Assembly (NCBI GenBank): GCA_024305745.1
Contig: JAHRBS010000002.1
Coordinates: forward strand, 62,001 to 126,000
DNA: 64,000 bases
DNA from: Polyporus tsugae
Lineage: Eukaryota > Basidiomycota > Agaricomycetes > Polyporales > Polyporaceae
Direction: 5' to 3'
Of the stretch, positions 55,015 through 64,000 are shown piece by piece. The notes under the pieces are model-generated. The model was not told the DNA's origin, made no database searches, and saw only the letters and a list, made by a program, of their open reading frames with translations. Numbering within the stretch: position 1 is the first letter of the stretch; each line of letters begins with the position of its first letter. Position numbers and translations under genes: made by a program.

Positions 55015-57576
55015 ATGTCTTATCAGCCGACGCAGTCGGGTGCTCGGACCTCTAACAAGGTGGCCGGCATGGATCAGACTGGCGCATCATGCCAGGACCC
55101 AGTTGAACTAGAGGCCTCAGGTGAGTTGCCTCACTCATTTTTCATCCCTCCCGCCGAGCCTGGCATCACATGGGCTCGTCCGGCCTCCCCGCGCGACGTC
55201 TCGTCGGACTTGGCACTGGCTGTCAAGTGGGGGTTGGCTGAGTACGGACGTATTCGGGAGGAAGAGCAGGGTAGACGGGTAACGAGGACGTTAACCCGTG
55301 CTATCAAGTCCCTTGGGAAGGACGGCGTGCAAGCGACTCCGGGGGCCCATGTTGGACAGGACATATCGCGCGTGAGCCAAAACGCGGCGATGTACATGGC
55401 GGCCGACAGCGGTATTACATCCGCTGTACCGGCGACGCCCGAGACGGCGCTGTCTTCTGAGTCGGACACGTCGCTCGAAGGAGGATATGGGGGTGGCATG
55501 GAGCTTGTCTTGAGGCGCCTCAGCGGCGACTCGACGGGCTCGCTGAACAGAGGCTGCATGGAGCTTATCTTGAGGCGCCTCAACGGCGACTCGGCGGCTT
55601 CGCACGACTGGACGATGGTCGCATACGAGACTAGTCGTGGGTTGCAGGTCACGCTGTCTATCGCCGCTGCTCAGGAGCGGGGCTCCACTTCATGGGTGGA
55701 CCTCTGTGAGGCAAAGGACCAATTGGGACCTTTGCCGGCCAGTTGGAACATTAATTCATCATTAGTACCTGTGCTCCCTAAGGTAGACAATGTTCATTCA
55801 TCTTTGGTGGACGAGTTTTGGCGTGATTATGACACCTCGGCAAGCGAGCATGAGGACGACGATTTGCAGCAGGCGATTGCTACGTCGATTGCGTCAGCTC
55901 AAGCGGACGCTCAGTGCCGGGATCTGGACGGAGACATGTCAGCAATGGCGGTCATTGTCGAGGTAATGGAAGACTGCGAGCCGGTTAAACCGGAAGGGCA
56001 AGACGGACACTTCACTAGTCACCAGAAGGCGAAGGACGTACCACGCACCTCGGAACAGCGCGAGTTTCTTCGCAGTTACGCCCGCGGTGATTCTGCTCCT
56101 CCTCCTCCTCTGCCTAACGCTGCACAGTGTGCCTGGACAGCAGCCATGCCAAAACCCGGTCCCCGACGGCCCTCCCAGGGCTCTCATGGACCTGCTCCTC
56201 CCGTAGAGCAGCCTCTTCCTTCACAGTACCGCCGGGAGAGTTCCCAAATCCCCGATGGCGGCTGGTATGGGAACACGCCATCTGCAGCAGCTGGAGGGCG
56301 AGGGGGTGGCGGTCAAGGCCTGCCTAGTTCACCGAGTGACACGGATGGCTCTGATGGCTCACACACGAGCTTGGGCGAATCCTCGGAGGCCTCAACGCAG
56401 GGTCCATCGGGCCCGGACGGCTCGGGCTCTGACGGTTCCGCTCGGGCGTCGCAGTCACGACAGAAGAAGCCGCGGAGTGAGGGCGACCGCGCTCGTCATC
56501 AGCGGCAGAAGAAGGAGAGCAGTCGTGTTTGTAAGGCATTGAAGGGTGTGAAGATTAACACCCCGTTCACATGGAACGGCACGCCGAACATCGACCTCTT
56601 CGACCAATGGGTTTACGAGGTCAAAACATGGGCATATGTGTATGCGTTGCCTGAGAAGCTGGTCTTACGGTTGTTAGTCCAGTTCCTGTCTGATAAGCCG
56701 AGCAAGTTTTTCATGAAACATGTCGTGCCGAACCTGGCTAAGTGGACAGTCCAAGGGCTGTTTGACGCGCTATTCAACTACTGCTTCCCCATTGACTTCA
56801 AGGCACGTCTGCGCGCTCATTTCGAATGCACGACGCAGGGGCGGAACAATGTTCAGGACTTCTTACGAGAACTGGAGGATCTTGCGAGTCGGTTCCCGGA
56901 GGTGACGGATTTCCAGATCACGCAAATTTTCTGGCGCGGTCTGCATCAATATATTCGTCTCTATCTAATTGAACATGGGTTGAATCCTGAGCGCACCGCG
57001 CTCAAGAAACTTGTCAAGTACGCGGTTTGTCGCGAGGAAGCATACAAGACCGCGCGCCGGGAGGAACAGATGTTTGAGGGCCAAGTGCCCGGCCGCACAT
57101 GGGGCCGGTTCACGACCCGAACGTCTGGCCAGACGCCGTACGACCCTGTTTGGTCGCAGCAGCGTTCCGAGGCCCCTCGGCCGGACAAATCTCGCGCAGG
57201 CCTGTCAAAGGGTTCTCCGCAACAGTCCAAGGCGAGCGGTAATGGCAAACATAGCAAGACTGATGCCCATAAGATGGGCGGGAAGCACAACCGTCAGCAG
57301 GACAACAAGCCATGGGATGGAGGGCGGCGTGAACTCACTAAGGAACAAATGGATGCGCTGCGCGCGGGCAAACAGTGCTTCTCCTGTGAGGAGATGGGTC
57401 ACCAGAGTCATAACTGCCCTAAGAGGCACATGGCGAAGGCACCCACAATGCCGAACGTCCGCGCGAGCTCCATTCGATTCGCAAACATCGAAGCTCTGGC
57501 TGACCGCAGACTCATCAGTTCACCTCGGGGCTGTTCAACTCACAGACGGGACCAAGGACGAGCCTGCTGCCGCTGA
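55015..57576 (+). CDS. Retrotransposon Gag
   Basis: Structural protein that packages element RNA. 853 residues from ATG of MSYQPTQSGARTSNK, 100 bp after the LTR. The N-terminal half is long, acidic and Ser/Gly-rich, with a doubled 20-residue module (MELVLRRLSGDSTGS, MELILRRLNGDSAAS). The Retrotrans_gag domain lies at about 515-685 (IDLFDQWVYEVKTWAY, AHFECTTQGRNNVQDFLREL, IFWRGLHQYIRLYLIE). A CCHC zinc knuckle, CFSCEEMGHQSHNC, follows near residue 787. At 853 residues it is longer than many Ty3-type Gags because of the N-terminal extension. Downstream sequence continues in the +1 frame. Confidence 0.9.
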   Translation: MSYQPTQSGARTSNKVAGMDQTGASCQDPVELEASGELPHSFFIPPAEPGITWARPASPRDVSSDLALAVKWGLAEYGRIREEEQGRRVTRTLTRAIKSLGKDGVQATPGAHVGQDISRVSQNAAMYMAADSGITSAVPATPETALSSESDTSLEGGYGGGMELVLRRLSGDSTGSLNRGCMELILRRLNGDSAASHDWTMVAYETSRGLQVTLSIAAAQERGSTSWVDLCEAKDQLGPLPASWNINSSLVPVLPKVDNVHSSLVDEFWRDYDTSASEHEDDDLQQAIATSIASAQADAQCRDLDGDMSAMAVIVEVMEDCEPVKPEGQDGHFTSHQKAKDVPRTSEQREFLRSYARGDSAPPPPLPNAAQCAWTAAMPKPGPRRPSQGSHGPAPPVEQPLPSQYRRESSQIPDGGWYGNTPSAAAGGRGGGGQGLPSSPSDTDGSDGSHTSLGESSEASTQGPSGPDGSGSDGSARASQSRQKKPRSEGDRARHQRQKKESSRVCKALKGVKINTPFTWNGTPNIDLFDQWVYEVKTWAYVYALPEKLVLRLLVQFLSDKPSKFFMKHVVPNLAKWTVQGLFDALFNYCFPIDFKARLRAHFECTTQGRNNVQDFLRELEDLASRFPEVTDFQITQIFWRGLHQYIRLYLIEHGLNPERTALKKLVKYAVCREEAYKTARREEQMFEGQVPGRTWGRFTTRTSGQTPYDPVWSQQRSEAPRPDKSRAGLSKGSPQQSKASGNGKHSKTDAHKMGGKHNRQQDNKPWDGGRRELTKEQMDALRAGKQCFSCEEMGHQSHNCPKRHMAKAPTMPNVRASSIRFANIEALADRRLISSPRGCSTHRRDQGRACCR

Positions 57577-58216
57577 GTCAGACGGCGAGTTCTTCTCTTG
57601 CTGCAAGACTATGTCGGAAGACGAGGATGGCCAATCTGAAGCCACATCTGAGTCGAGTGCGGGCACCTGGTCAACATCAGAAGGCTGGGCGGCCTGCAGT
57701 GGGTCGACGGACACTGCCGCTGTAGAGTTCAACAGCCCCCATGGTGAGTTGGGTGCATACGGATCCCGGCCGGGCGAATGGCCGACCCGGACGCACCTGG
57801 AAGATGCTGTGGAGCAGCTGTTAGTCATGTTTGTAATGGCGCACGACCCGCAAGAGGCTCATGATGCGGGCGTTGATCCATGCAAGCACTTTGAGTTCTA
57901 CGCGGACGGCAATTGTATCGAGGTCACGGACACTATCCGCGACTGTGCCGACTGGTGTTTTCCCTACCAATACAGTGTTACGCAGGAGCAGCTTGAGACC
58001 CTGGGTTGGGGCGCACCTGATATCATGCAGGCCGAGTGGAATGATTGGACAAACGCACCGACACTCGAGGAGTGGGGCTCCGGCTTTCTGGTGACCAGTG
58101 ATGGACGACTACCATCCTGCACAGTTCTGGTTGCAGGCGCGCTTGACCGAGTTGCTCAGGGCCGACTATCCTGCGTTGCCGGGCATCCAGGACATGCTGG
58201 GGGTGGAACCACATGA
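57482..58216 (+). CDS. Linker reading frame between Gag and Pol (middle frame)
   Basis: Open frame overlapping the Gag end and the Pol start, one frame forward of Gag and one behind Pol. It has protein-like sequence: VQLTDGTKDEPAAAESDGE, then THLEDAVEQLLVMFVMAHD, PCKHFEFYADGNCIEVTD and APDIMQAEWNDWTNAPTLEE. It has no independent ATG at its start, so expression would need frameshifting from Gag, or the frame breaks are lesions. The start given is approximate, where coding character shifts from Gag. Confidence 0.5.
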   Translation, partial: QTSKLWLTADSSVHLGAVQLTDGTKDEPAAAESDGEFFSCCKTMSEDEDGQSEATSESSAGTWSTSEGWAACSGSTDTAAVEFNSPHGELGAYGSRPGEWPTRTHLEDAVEQLLVMFVMAHDPQEAHDAGVDPCKHFEFYADGNCIEVTDTIRDCADWCFPYQYSVTQEQLETLGWGAPDIMQAEWNDWTNAPTLEEWGSGFLVTSDGRLPSCTVLVAGALDRVAQGRLSCVAGHPGHAGGGTT

Positions 58217-61200
58217 GCTCGGATACAAGGTGGTCTCTTCAGTGGATGGCGAAACCTACATAGTCATGCACGAGGAAATCCACCGGCCGGATTTTTGCTT
58301 GCGCGAGGTACTGGTGGTGATCCTTGAAGGATTCTCCCAAGGGGAGCTGCACTACAAGCTGCAGACCAAGGAGCGGCACCGCCGGAGGCGCTTGACTCTG
58401 ATGCTTTGTGCGTCGCGTGCTGGTAAACCTCGTCCCTCGCGGCCTAAGCCCACGCCATCAGTCCGTGAAACGATCTCGGCGGTTGAGAGGAATGCGATGC
58501 GTACGAGGGATTTCAGTCGCTACATTCCGAAGCCAATAGTGATCGCGGTCCGGGTTGCGGGCAAGCCTTGTCGTGCATTGCTGGACACCGGCTCGATGGC
58601 GGACTTTATGTCGACTACACTGGTAGATCAGCTTGGTCTCAAGAAGGAGATCCTAGCGAAACCGTTACCTGTTCAACTTGCAGTGCATGGCTCCCGCTCG
58701 AAGATTAACTGCTCTGTAACAGCAGACTTTGGGTACCAGGGAATAGCCTGTAAGCGACGGTTCGACGTGGTTAATCTCGACAATTACGACTTGATACTGG
58801 GGACACCTTTCTTGTTCCAGCACAAAGTCGCGATCGCGTGGAATCCAACACGTGTGTCGGTCGGATCTGTTGAACCACTCGATGTTCAGGGAGAGGACGT
58901 GGTTGTCGTGACATCAGCAGCCGCAGACATTCTTGAGGATGAGCTAGAGATATTGTGTGAGGAGCTACGCCAGGACGCTGCAGACTTGTGCCAGGATGGT
59001 GCGCGTGCTGTGCTGCCTCCGCTGCGGGACATGAATCATTCGATCTCTCTCATGGACGAGTCGAAGGTGTACTCCTGGAGGCCATCAAAGTGCCCCGAGG
59101 CTCTGTTGCCGCAGTGGAAGGAAAAGAAAGCAGCTTACCTTGAGTCTGGTCGCTGGCAGCTGGCATCCGGGGTGAATGTGTCACCCATGCTCATGATCAA
59201 AAAGCCGCCACGCGATGATGGGATTGTGCGGTTGCGGACTGTCATGGACAAGCGTGAACAGAACGCAAATACGCACAAGCTGGCAGCGCCGCTCCCGGAC
59301 ATTGACGGAATCCTGTGGAATGTAGTTAAGCATAAGTACCGAAGCATAATTGACGGGAAAGATGCTTACGAACAGATCCATGTTGTGCCCGAGCATGTGC
59401 TGCGTACGCTGTTTATGACACCGGATGGTACAATGGTCAGTCTTGTGCTCCAGCAAGGAGACATCAATGGCCCGGCGACGTATCAGGCCGTGATGAACCA
59501 TGTCTTCGCTCAGTACATTGGGGTATTTATGGACGTGTACCTAGATGACATTGTTATCTACTCCAACACGATCGAAGATCATATGAGACACATACGGCTC
59601 ATCTTTGATGTCCTGAGACATGAGAAGTTCTTTCTTGGCGCGGACAAAATGAACTTCTTCGCATGCAAGCTGAAGCTTCTTGGGCATGTTCTGGATGACA
59701 AGGGCATTGCAATGGATCCCCACAAAGTTGATTCCATGCTGAGCTGGAAGGTCCCGACGAATAAGTCGCTACTCAGCAGCTTCCTCGGTGCGGTTGGTTT
59801 TCTTGCACCAGATTGTGAAGGCATTCACATTCCGATGGCAGTGCTCTCGCAGATGTCTAGTCCTACAAAGATCTGGCATTGGACCGACACGCATCAGCGC
59901 GCGTTCGAGCAAGTCCAGGCGATAGTGCATAAGTGGAGGTATAACCGACGTACTGCGCTGGATTACTCGGAGGGTGCCCCGTCCATTAACCTCGTTACAG
60001 ACGCATCGTTGACAGGGGCTAGTGGTTATATTTGTCAGGGGAATGACTTGGAGGCAGCGCGCGTGGTCACCTTCTGGTCGGGCAAATTCAATTCCGCACA
60101 GCAAAACTATCCTGTGCATGAACAGGAGTTGTTAGCCATTGTGGAGTCTCTCAAGCGCTTCAGTCCTCTCTTGTACAGAGCAACATTTCGGATCTGCACA
60201 GACCACCGCGCGCTGGAACACTTGATGCGTCAGCGGCACTTGTCACCTCGGCAGCACAGGTGGATGGACGTACTTAATGAATTCAAATTCACGGTACACT
60301 ATATCCCGGGCGAGACGAACACCTTGGCTGATGCGCTGTCTCGCATATACAGTGACGAGCCCCTTGGTATTGTCCGCGCAAGTTTGGAGTTCGTCGGGGA
60401 CGACGGAGGTGGTAGTGGCGAGGTTCTTTCTCGAGATATACTACGTCCGTTGTACACAGGTGCGGCGGCGGTGATCAACTTTGTACCCCGCCGCTCCTCC
60501 CGAATAGCACAGAACCCTAAGCTGGCAGGAGCGTACCGTGCTATGCACGAAGGTCAAACGTTGGACAACCAGTTAGAGGAAGAGCTGGACAGCGCGGGCT
60601 TACCTGCAGTGGATGACGAAGATGAGGATCTGCAGCATGAACCGTATCAGCCGGCTGCAGATGTCCCAGATCCCGTGGTACACTCACCCGCAGCTCCGAG
60701 TGTGGTCTCCACGGCGAGTGAGCTGGGCATGCAGCTCCCGGTTGATTTGCGTGGTCGCTATGGTGAGGACACATTCTTTTGCCGCATAGTAGCTGCACCT
60801 AGCGAATTTCCGCACTTTGAATACACGGACGGGTTGCTTTACAAGCTGCAGGGTGGGACACACCTATTATGTATCCTGGATATTTGTGTTGGGTCGCGCT
60901 GGCTGCGCGAGATATTGCTCAGACATGCGCACTCGATCCTAGCGCATCTCGGGTCGCGGAAGACATTGGATTACCTCCGTTCGGAGGTATGGTGGCCAGA
61001 GATGGTGCGTGATGCCGCCGAGTATTGCAAGACATGCGGAGTGTGCGCGACGACCAAGTCCGTGCCCGTGCATCCGCTCGGCCTGTTGCGGCCTCTCCCA
61101 GTTCCTCGGCGACCTTGGCAATACATTGGTATTGATTTTGTGGGGCCGTTGCCTGGTTCATCGAACAGGTATGGTGAGTTTGACATGATCTGCGTGATCA

Positions 61201-63491
61201 TTGATCTACTTACGTCCATGGTTCACCTTGTGCCGACGAAGCAGACGTATGGGGCAGTTGAGATGGCGGAGGTCATCTTTGAGCCCGTGTATAAGCTTCA
61301 TGGCCTGCCGGAGCGGATTATCAGTGACCGGGACTCACTGTTTACGAGCACATTCTGGCGATCACTGCACGAGCGGCTCGGGACCGAGTTGTGCTTATCT
61401 TTGTCCTATCATCCGCAGACGGACGGTGCTACAGAACGCGCGAACTGCACCATGATGCAAATGCTACGGCAATGCGTCCGTCCGGACCAGAAGGACTGGG
61501 TCCAACGGTTGCCTGCAGTCGAGCTGGCTATGAACATGGCGCGCTCAGATACGACTGGTTTCTCACCGTTCTATCTGAACTACGGCCAGATGCCACGCTC
61601 GTTGGTGTGGCAGTCAGAATCTGAATACCCCGGTGTTCAGGCTTTTGCGCAACGCATGAAGGAGGCAATAATGGCCGCTCACGATGCTATCATTGTGGCG
61701 CGCACAGCGCAGGTGGTTCAGGCGAATAAAAAGAGGCGGCCCGCTTCTTTCCGAGTCAGCGACCTTGTATATTTGTCTACGAGGAACCTCGCTGTCCCTA
61801 AAGGCTGCGCACACAAGCTCGCACCTAAATACTTGGGTCCGTTTGTGATCACGGAGGAGGTGACAGAGGGCGCAACGTACCATCTTGACCTTCCGCACGA
61901 AATGTGCGCACGTGGCCTTGTCAATGCATTTCATGCTTCGCTTTTGCAGCCGCACTACGCCAATGATGATAGGCGGTTCCCTGGTCATCAGTACCACCAA
62001 TTGCCTGGATTCGGCGACAACCCTCATGAATGGGCGGTCGACCGTATCCTGTCGCACATCGGACGGGGCACGGAAGCGGAGTTTGAGGTGCAATGGTTGA
62101 CGGGTGATGTCACTTGGGCTCCGTATGCCGACGTGAAGCACTTGCAGGCCTTGACAGGGTATTACAAGGCTCTTGGCATCCCAAGTGTGCGTCAGCTGCG
62201 TGATAATCAGACAGCCAATACCGACGTACCAGCTTTGTCTTGTGCAAGCGATAAGGACACCCCGGTTAGTTTTTCGATTGGGGCGGCATCGGTGACATTT
62301 GTTGGCTTGGAGGGCGCATACAGCGCGTTTGAGGGTGGCAGCACGGCTGGCACTGGAGCGATGGCTCAGTCGCAGTCTCCTATAATGTGGGGTGGGGGTC
62401 AGTACATGTACACAACTCCTGTTTCTTTTCCCCCTGTTGTCAGCATGCCTCCTCCTCATCCTTGGACAGCAGACAACACCGTGCGCTGGTCGCAGTATGC
62501 CAATGCATTGTACGCGTGGCTTGGTCGGCGAGGCCCGCACCCCGGTAATCCTCCTCGCGGGTACTGCAATCACTACAAGGTCCATAACCCGCACGCTCCG
62601 TGCCCGGAGGACTTTCGTGATCAGGCTCCCGTCGCGCCTCAGCCGGCTATCGCACCTCAGCCTGGTGCTCCCCATCCGAACGCACGACTCGATGGTCCGG
62701 GCATTCAAATGTCAGACAGCTCGTTCGACTCATGGATGGCTCACACGTCGATGTTGAACACGCACCTCGCTCGTCTCGCGTTCAAGACGACCCAGATCGT
62801 CGCACGTACTGCGAACACCGCGCCTGCCGTGCAGGCCCTCCCTCTGGTCTTCGCTCTAGTCGCACCGCGCACGATGCTTCCCCCTTGGCGAGGTGGTCCC
62901 TCGGCTGCAGTTCAGCGGGGCGGCTTTGTCAGTGGTTTCCGTGGAGGCTGTGGTGGTTTCCGTGTTGGGCGGGGCGGATTTCGAGGCGGCATGGGTGGAG
63001 GACATGGCCGCGGCGGCCACATGCACGGTGGTCATCATGTCAGTGGCGTCCAGGCTGTGAGGGCTGGTCTTAACCAGGCCCAGCCGGGTCGGGCTGCACA
63101 GGTTGCTGCGGCAGGACATCCTATGGTCGCAGTCGCTCTTGCTGAGCGCATTGGAGGTCCTGCGGGACTGCCAGCTCATCGTGGTCAGAAGAAGGACCGC
63201 AAGCGCGGGCAGAAGGGCGGTCAGAAGCCCGACCGTGGGGAACTGAGCAATGGCCCCACGCCTGGTGGTGAGTCGCAGTCGAATGAATTGACCGCGCACC
63301 TTGTGGCTCAACTCGCCGCGATGTTCGGACGTGTAGCCGTCGATGATGACGATGCGGTGTCCTTGGGTTGGAGGTCTGAGAATGACGAAGAACATGACAT
63401 CGACTTGGAGAGGCCTGAATACCGCCCAGAGGACGAGGAGCCGCGCACGCTCACACCAGATCCTGTGGATGAACCAATGAGATGTGCTTGA
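58101..63491 (+). CDS. Retrotransposon Pol: protease, RT, RNase H, integrase, chromodomain-like, Gly-rich tail
   Basis: Replication polyprotein, 1,796 residues from ATG of MDDYHPAQFW. Protease LLDTGSMADF lies near residue 160. RT has KYRSIIDGKDAYEQI, VLQQGDINGPATYQ and active site YLDDIVIYSN near 480. RNase H acidic residues sit in VTDASLTGASGY, PVHEQELLAIVE and CTDHRALEHL (about 630-700). Integrase has the H..H..C..C finger (HAHSILAHLGS, CKTCGVCAT) and the D,D,E residues in GIDFVGPLP (about 1010), IISDRDSLF (about 1076) and GATERANC (about 1112). A chromodomain-like segment (WAVDRILSHIGRGTEAEFEV) is at about 1310-1360. About 430 further residues are unusual: Pro-rich sequence, PRGYCNHYKVHNPHAPCPED, then an RGG/Gly-rich tract at about 1600-1655. 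Confidence 0.93.
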   Translation: MDDYHPAQFWLQARLTELLRADYPALPGIQDMLGVEPHELGYKVVSSVDGETYIVMHEEIHRPDFCLREVLVVILEGFSQGELHYKLQTKERHRRRRLTLMLCASRAGKPRPSRPKPTPSVRETISAVERNAMRTRDFSRYIPKPIVIAVRVAGKPCRALLDTGSMADFMSTTLVDQLGLKKEILAKPLPVQLAVHGSRSKINCSVTADFGYQGIACKRRFDVVNLDNYDLILGTPFLFQHKVAIAWNPTRVSVGSVEPLDVQGEDVVVVTSAAADILEDELEILCEELRQDAADLCQDGARAVLPPLRDMNHSISLMDESKVYSWRPSKCPEALLPQWKEKKAAYLESGRWQLASGVNVSPMLMIKKPPRDDGIVRLRTVMDKREQNANTHKLAAPLPDIDGILWNVVKHKYRSIIDGKDAYEQIHVVPEHVLRTLFMTPDGTMVSLVLQQGDINGPATYQAVMNHVFAQYIGVFMDVYLDDIVIYSNTIEDHMRHIRLIFDVLRHEKFFLGADKMNFFACKLKLLGHVLDDKGIAMDPHKVDSMLSWKVPTNKSLLSSFLGAVGFLAPDCEGIHIPMAVLSQMSSPTKIWHWTDTHQRAFEQVQAIVHKWRYNRRTALDYSEGAPSINLVTDASLTGASGYICQGNDLEAARVVTFWSGKFNSAQQNYPVHEQELLAIVESLKRFSPLLYRATFRICTDHRALEHLMRQRHLSPRQHRWMDVLNEFKFTVHYIPGETNTLADALSRIYSDEPLGIVRASLEFVGDDGGGSGEVLSRDILRPLYTGAAAVINFVPRRSSRIAQNPKLAGAYRAMHEGQTLDNQLEEELDSAGLPAVDDEDEDLQHEPYQPAADVPDPVVHSPAAPSVVSTASELGMQLPVDLRGRYGEDTFFCRIVAAPSEFPHFEYTDGLLYKLQGGTHLLCILDICVGSRWLREILLRHAHSILAHLGSRKTLDYLRSEVWWPEMVRDAAEYCKTCGVCATTKSVPVHPLGLLRPLPVPRRPWQYIGIDFVGPLPGSSNRYGEFDMICVIIDLLTSMVHLVPTKQTYGAVEMAEVIFEPVYKLHGLPERIISDRDSLFTSTFWRSLHERLGTELCLSLSYHPQTDGATERANCTMMQMLRQCVRPDQKDWVQRLPAVELAMNMARSDTTGFSPFYLNYGQMPRSLVWQSESEYPGVQAFAQRMKEAIMAAHDAIIVARTAQVVQANKKRRPASFRVSDLVYLSTRNLAVPKGCAHKLAPKYLGPFVITEEVTEGATYHLDLPHEMCARGLVNAFHASLLQPHYANDDRRFPGHQYHQLPGFGDNPHEWAVDRILSHIGRGTEAEFEVQWLTGDVTWAPYADVKHLQALTGYYKALGIPSVRQLRDNQTANTDVPALSCASDKDTPVSFSIGAASVTFVGLEGAYSAFEGGSTAGTGAMAQSQSPIMWGGGQYMYTTPVSFPPVVSMPPPHPWTADNTVRWSQYANALYAWLGRRGPHPGNPPRGYCNHYKVHNPHAPCPEDFRDQAPVAPQPAIAPQPGAPHPNARLDGPGIQMSDSSFDSWMAHTSMLNTHLARLAFKTTQIVARTANTAPAVQALPLVFALVAPRTMLPPWRGGPSAAVQRGGFVSGFRGGCGGFRVGRGGFRGGMGGGHGRGGHMHGGHHVSGVQAVRAGLNQAQPGRAAQVAAAGHPMVAVALAERIGGPAGLPAHRGQKKDRKRGQKGGQKPDRGELSNGPTPGGESQSNELTAHLVAQLAAMFGRVAVDDDDAVSLGWRSENDEEHDIDLERPEYRPEDEEPRTLTPDPVDEPMRCA

Positions 63492-63588
63492 TTCGGACTT
63501 TTGTTTTCTTCATTGGGTTGATTCTGATTTTGTCTTGCCGTCTGCGTGGTTGGGTTAGCTGCGAGTAGGACTCCTTTACACGAGTTCT

Positions 63589-63598
63589 GGAGGGCGGG
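63589..63598 (+). promoter_or_regulatory. Polypurine tract
   Basis: GGAGGGCGGG directly before the right LTR, in the position of the plus-strand primer, with one non-purine interruption. Confidence 0.6.
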
Positions 63599-63962
63599 TG
63601 TAAGGGACCAGCACTTCCCCCTTCCGCATACGGCCTCATTTCCCTTTTCGGATACTCGTTATACGTACACTCACTTACTTACGATCGCACGTTCCTTTAT
63701 CTCCTTATCTCTCATGTGTTTCTTTCGTTCACCCTTGTCTCTTGGTTACTGACACCCTCGGACTTCTTGGCAGTCCCTCGATACTCGTACCGCTATATAC
63801 ACTGGATGTATCCACCCTAGCAGGCTAGCTTTTGAGATACGACGACTCTTGCCTACTCACTTGTCTCGTCTCGACTCTCTCGTGTCATTCGACGACTTCG
63901 ACTCAGCCTTCGCTTGCGCTCAAAGCCACCAGCTCGCCTATCGAAGACGCCGATAGCTCACA
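63599..63962 (+). repeat. Right LTR (364 bp)
   Basis: Direct repeat of 54551-54914 with two differences; followed by ACGCA, matching the left flank. Confidence 0.96.
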
Positions 63963-64000
63963 ACGCACCACCCGGCGCTGCTCTGGTGGATGGGTCGAGT

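Larger units (their letters stand above)
54551..63962 (+). mobile_element. Complete Ty3-type LTR retrotransposon (9,412 bp)
   Basis: Two 364-bp direct LTRs (TG...CA) flank Gag, linker and Pol. The 5-bp target duplication ACGCA lies at 54546-54550 and 63963-63967. Pol order protease, RT, RNase H, integrase, chromodomain-like segment is that of Ty3/Metaviridae chromoviruses. The LTRs differ at two positions by eye, so insertion was recent. A primer-binding site was not recognised after the left LTR. Confidence 0.95.

Noticed and set aside
61614..62708. 364-codon minus-strand ORF
   Set aside because: Antisense to the integrase and chromodomain region of Pol; Arg/Cys-rich composition and no recognisable product.
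1..64000. CRISPR array, bacterial operon, phage or plasmid features
   Set aside because: No spaced direct repeats, Shine-Dalgarno-led operons or phage genes; the gene structure is eukaryotic throughout.

Overview
The window is nuclear DNA of a filamentous basidiomycete, most likely an agaricomycete and possibly a polypore (inference). The evidence is GC-rich coding sequence, many introns of about 50-60 nt with GTNNGN donors, a XlnR-like Zn2Cys6 regulator, an AreA-GATA-like/DUF3295 protein, a HET-domain protein and agaricomycete-type transposons. Nothing suggests a prokaryote, an organelle or a plasmid.

Region 1 (1-17 kb) carries three regulators, all on the minus strand. They are a Zn2Cys6/fungal_trans factor (cut by the left edge, 15 exons seen, one only 6 nt long), a GATA_AreA-like plus DUF3295 protein, and an SFP1-like C2H2 factor whose second finger is split by a 1,045-nt intron and an 18-nt exon. 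About 5.7 kb between the last two has no recognisable gene. Region 2 (17-26 kb) is sparse: a 1.2-kb non-autonomous DNA transposon with inverted ends and a 7-bp target duplication, a ten-exon multi-pass membrane protein, and a second membrane protein that may carry a frameshift.

Region 3 (26.9-36.5 kb) is the conserved housekeeping block. RPS10 and a leucine-rich-repeat protein are divergent and share a 508-bp promoter with a CACGTG palindrome. They are followed by the mitochondrial ABC exporter ATM1 (with an overlapping upstream ORF and a GC-AG intron inside the Walker B/D-loop) and a HET-domain protein. Region 4 (37-45.5 kb) is a direct tandem array of three paralogues of a fungal four-TM protein of unknown function, the first with a disrupted 5' end, then another membrane protein.

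Region 5 (46.1-64 kb) is almost all mobile DNA. An 8,103-bp DNA transposon (46108-54210) has 37-bp perfect terminal inverted repeats and the 7-bp target duplication CTTGAAC. It encodes a Tnp_2/Plavaka-like transposase interrupted by one stop codon, plus three further spliced genes. About 340 bp further on is a complete 9,412-bp Ty3-type LTR retrotransposon (54551-63962) with 364-bp LTRs that differ at two positions, the 5-bp target duplication ACGCA, and Gag, linker and Pol in three successive frames. The 1.2-kb element at 18.7 kb shares its terminal CCCAGTGA and 7-bp duplication size with the 8.1-kb element, so the two probably belong to one mobilisation system.

Exon boundaries were read from splice signals, frame continuity and remembered family conservation. 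For every multi-exon model the exon lengths sum to a whole number of codons. No alignment or search was run.
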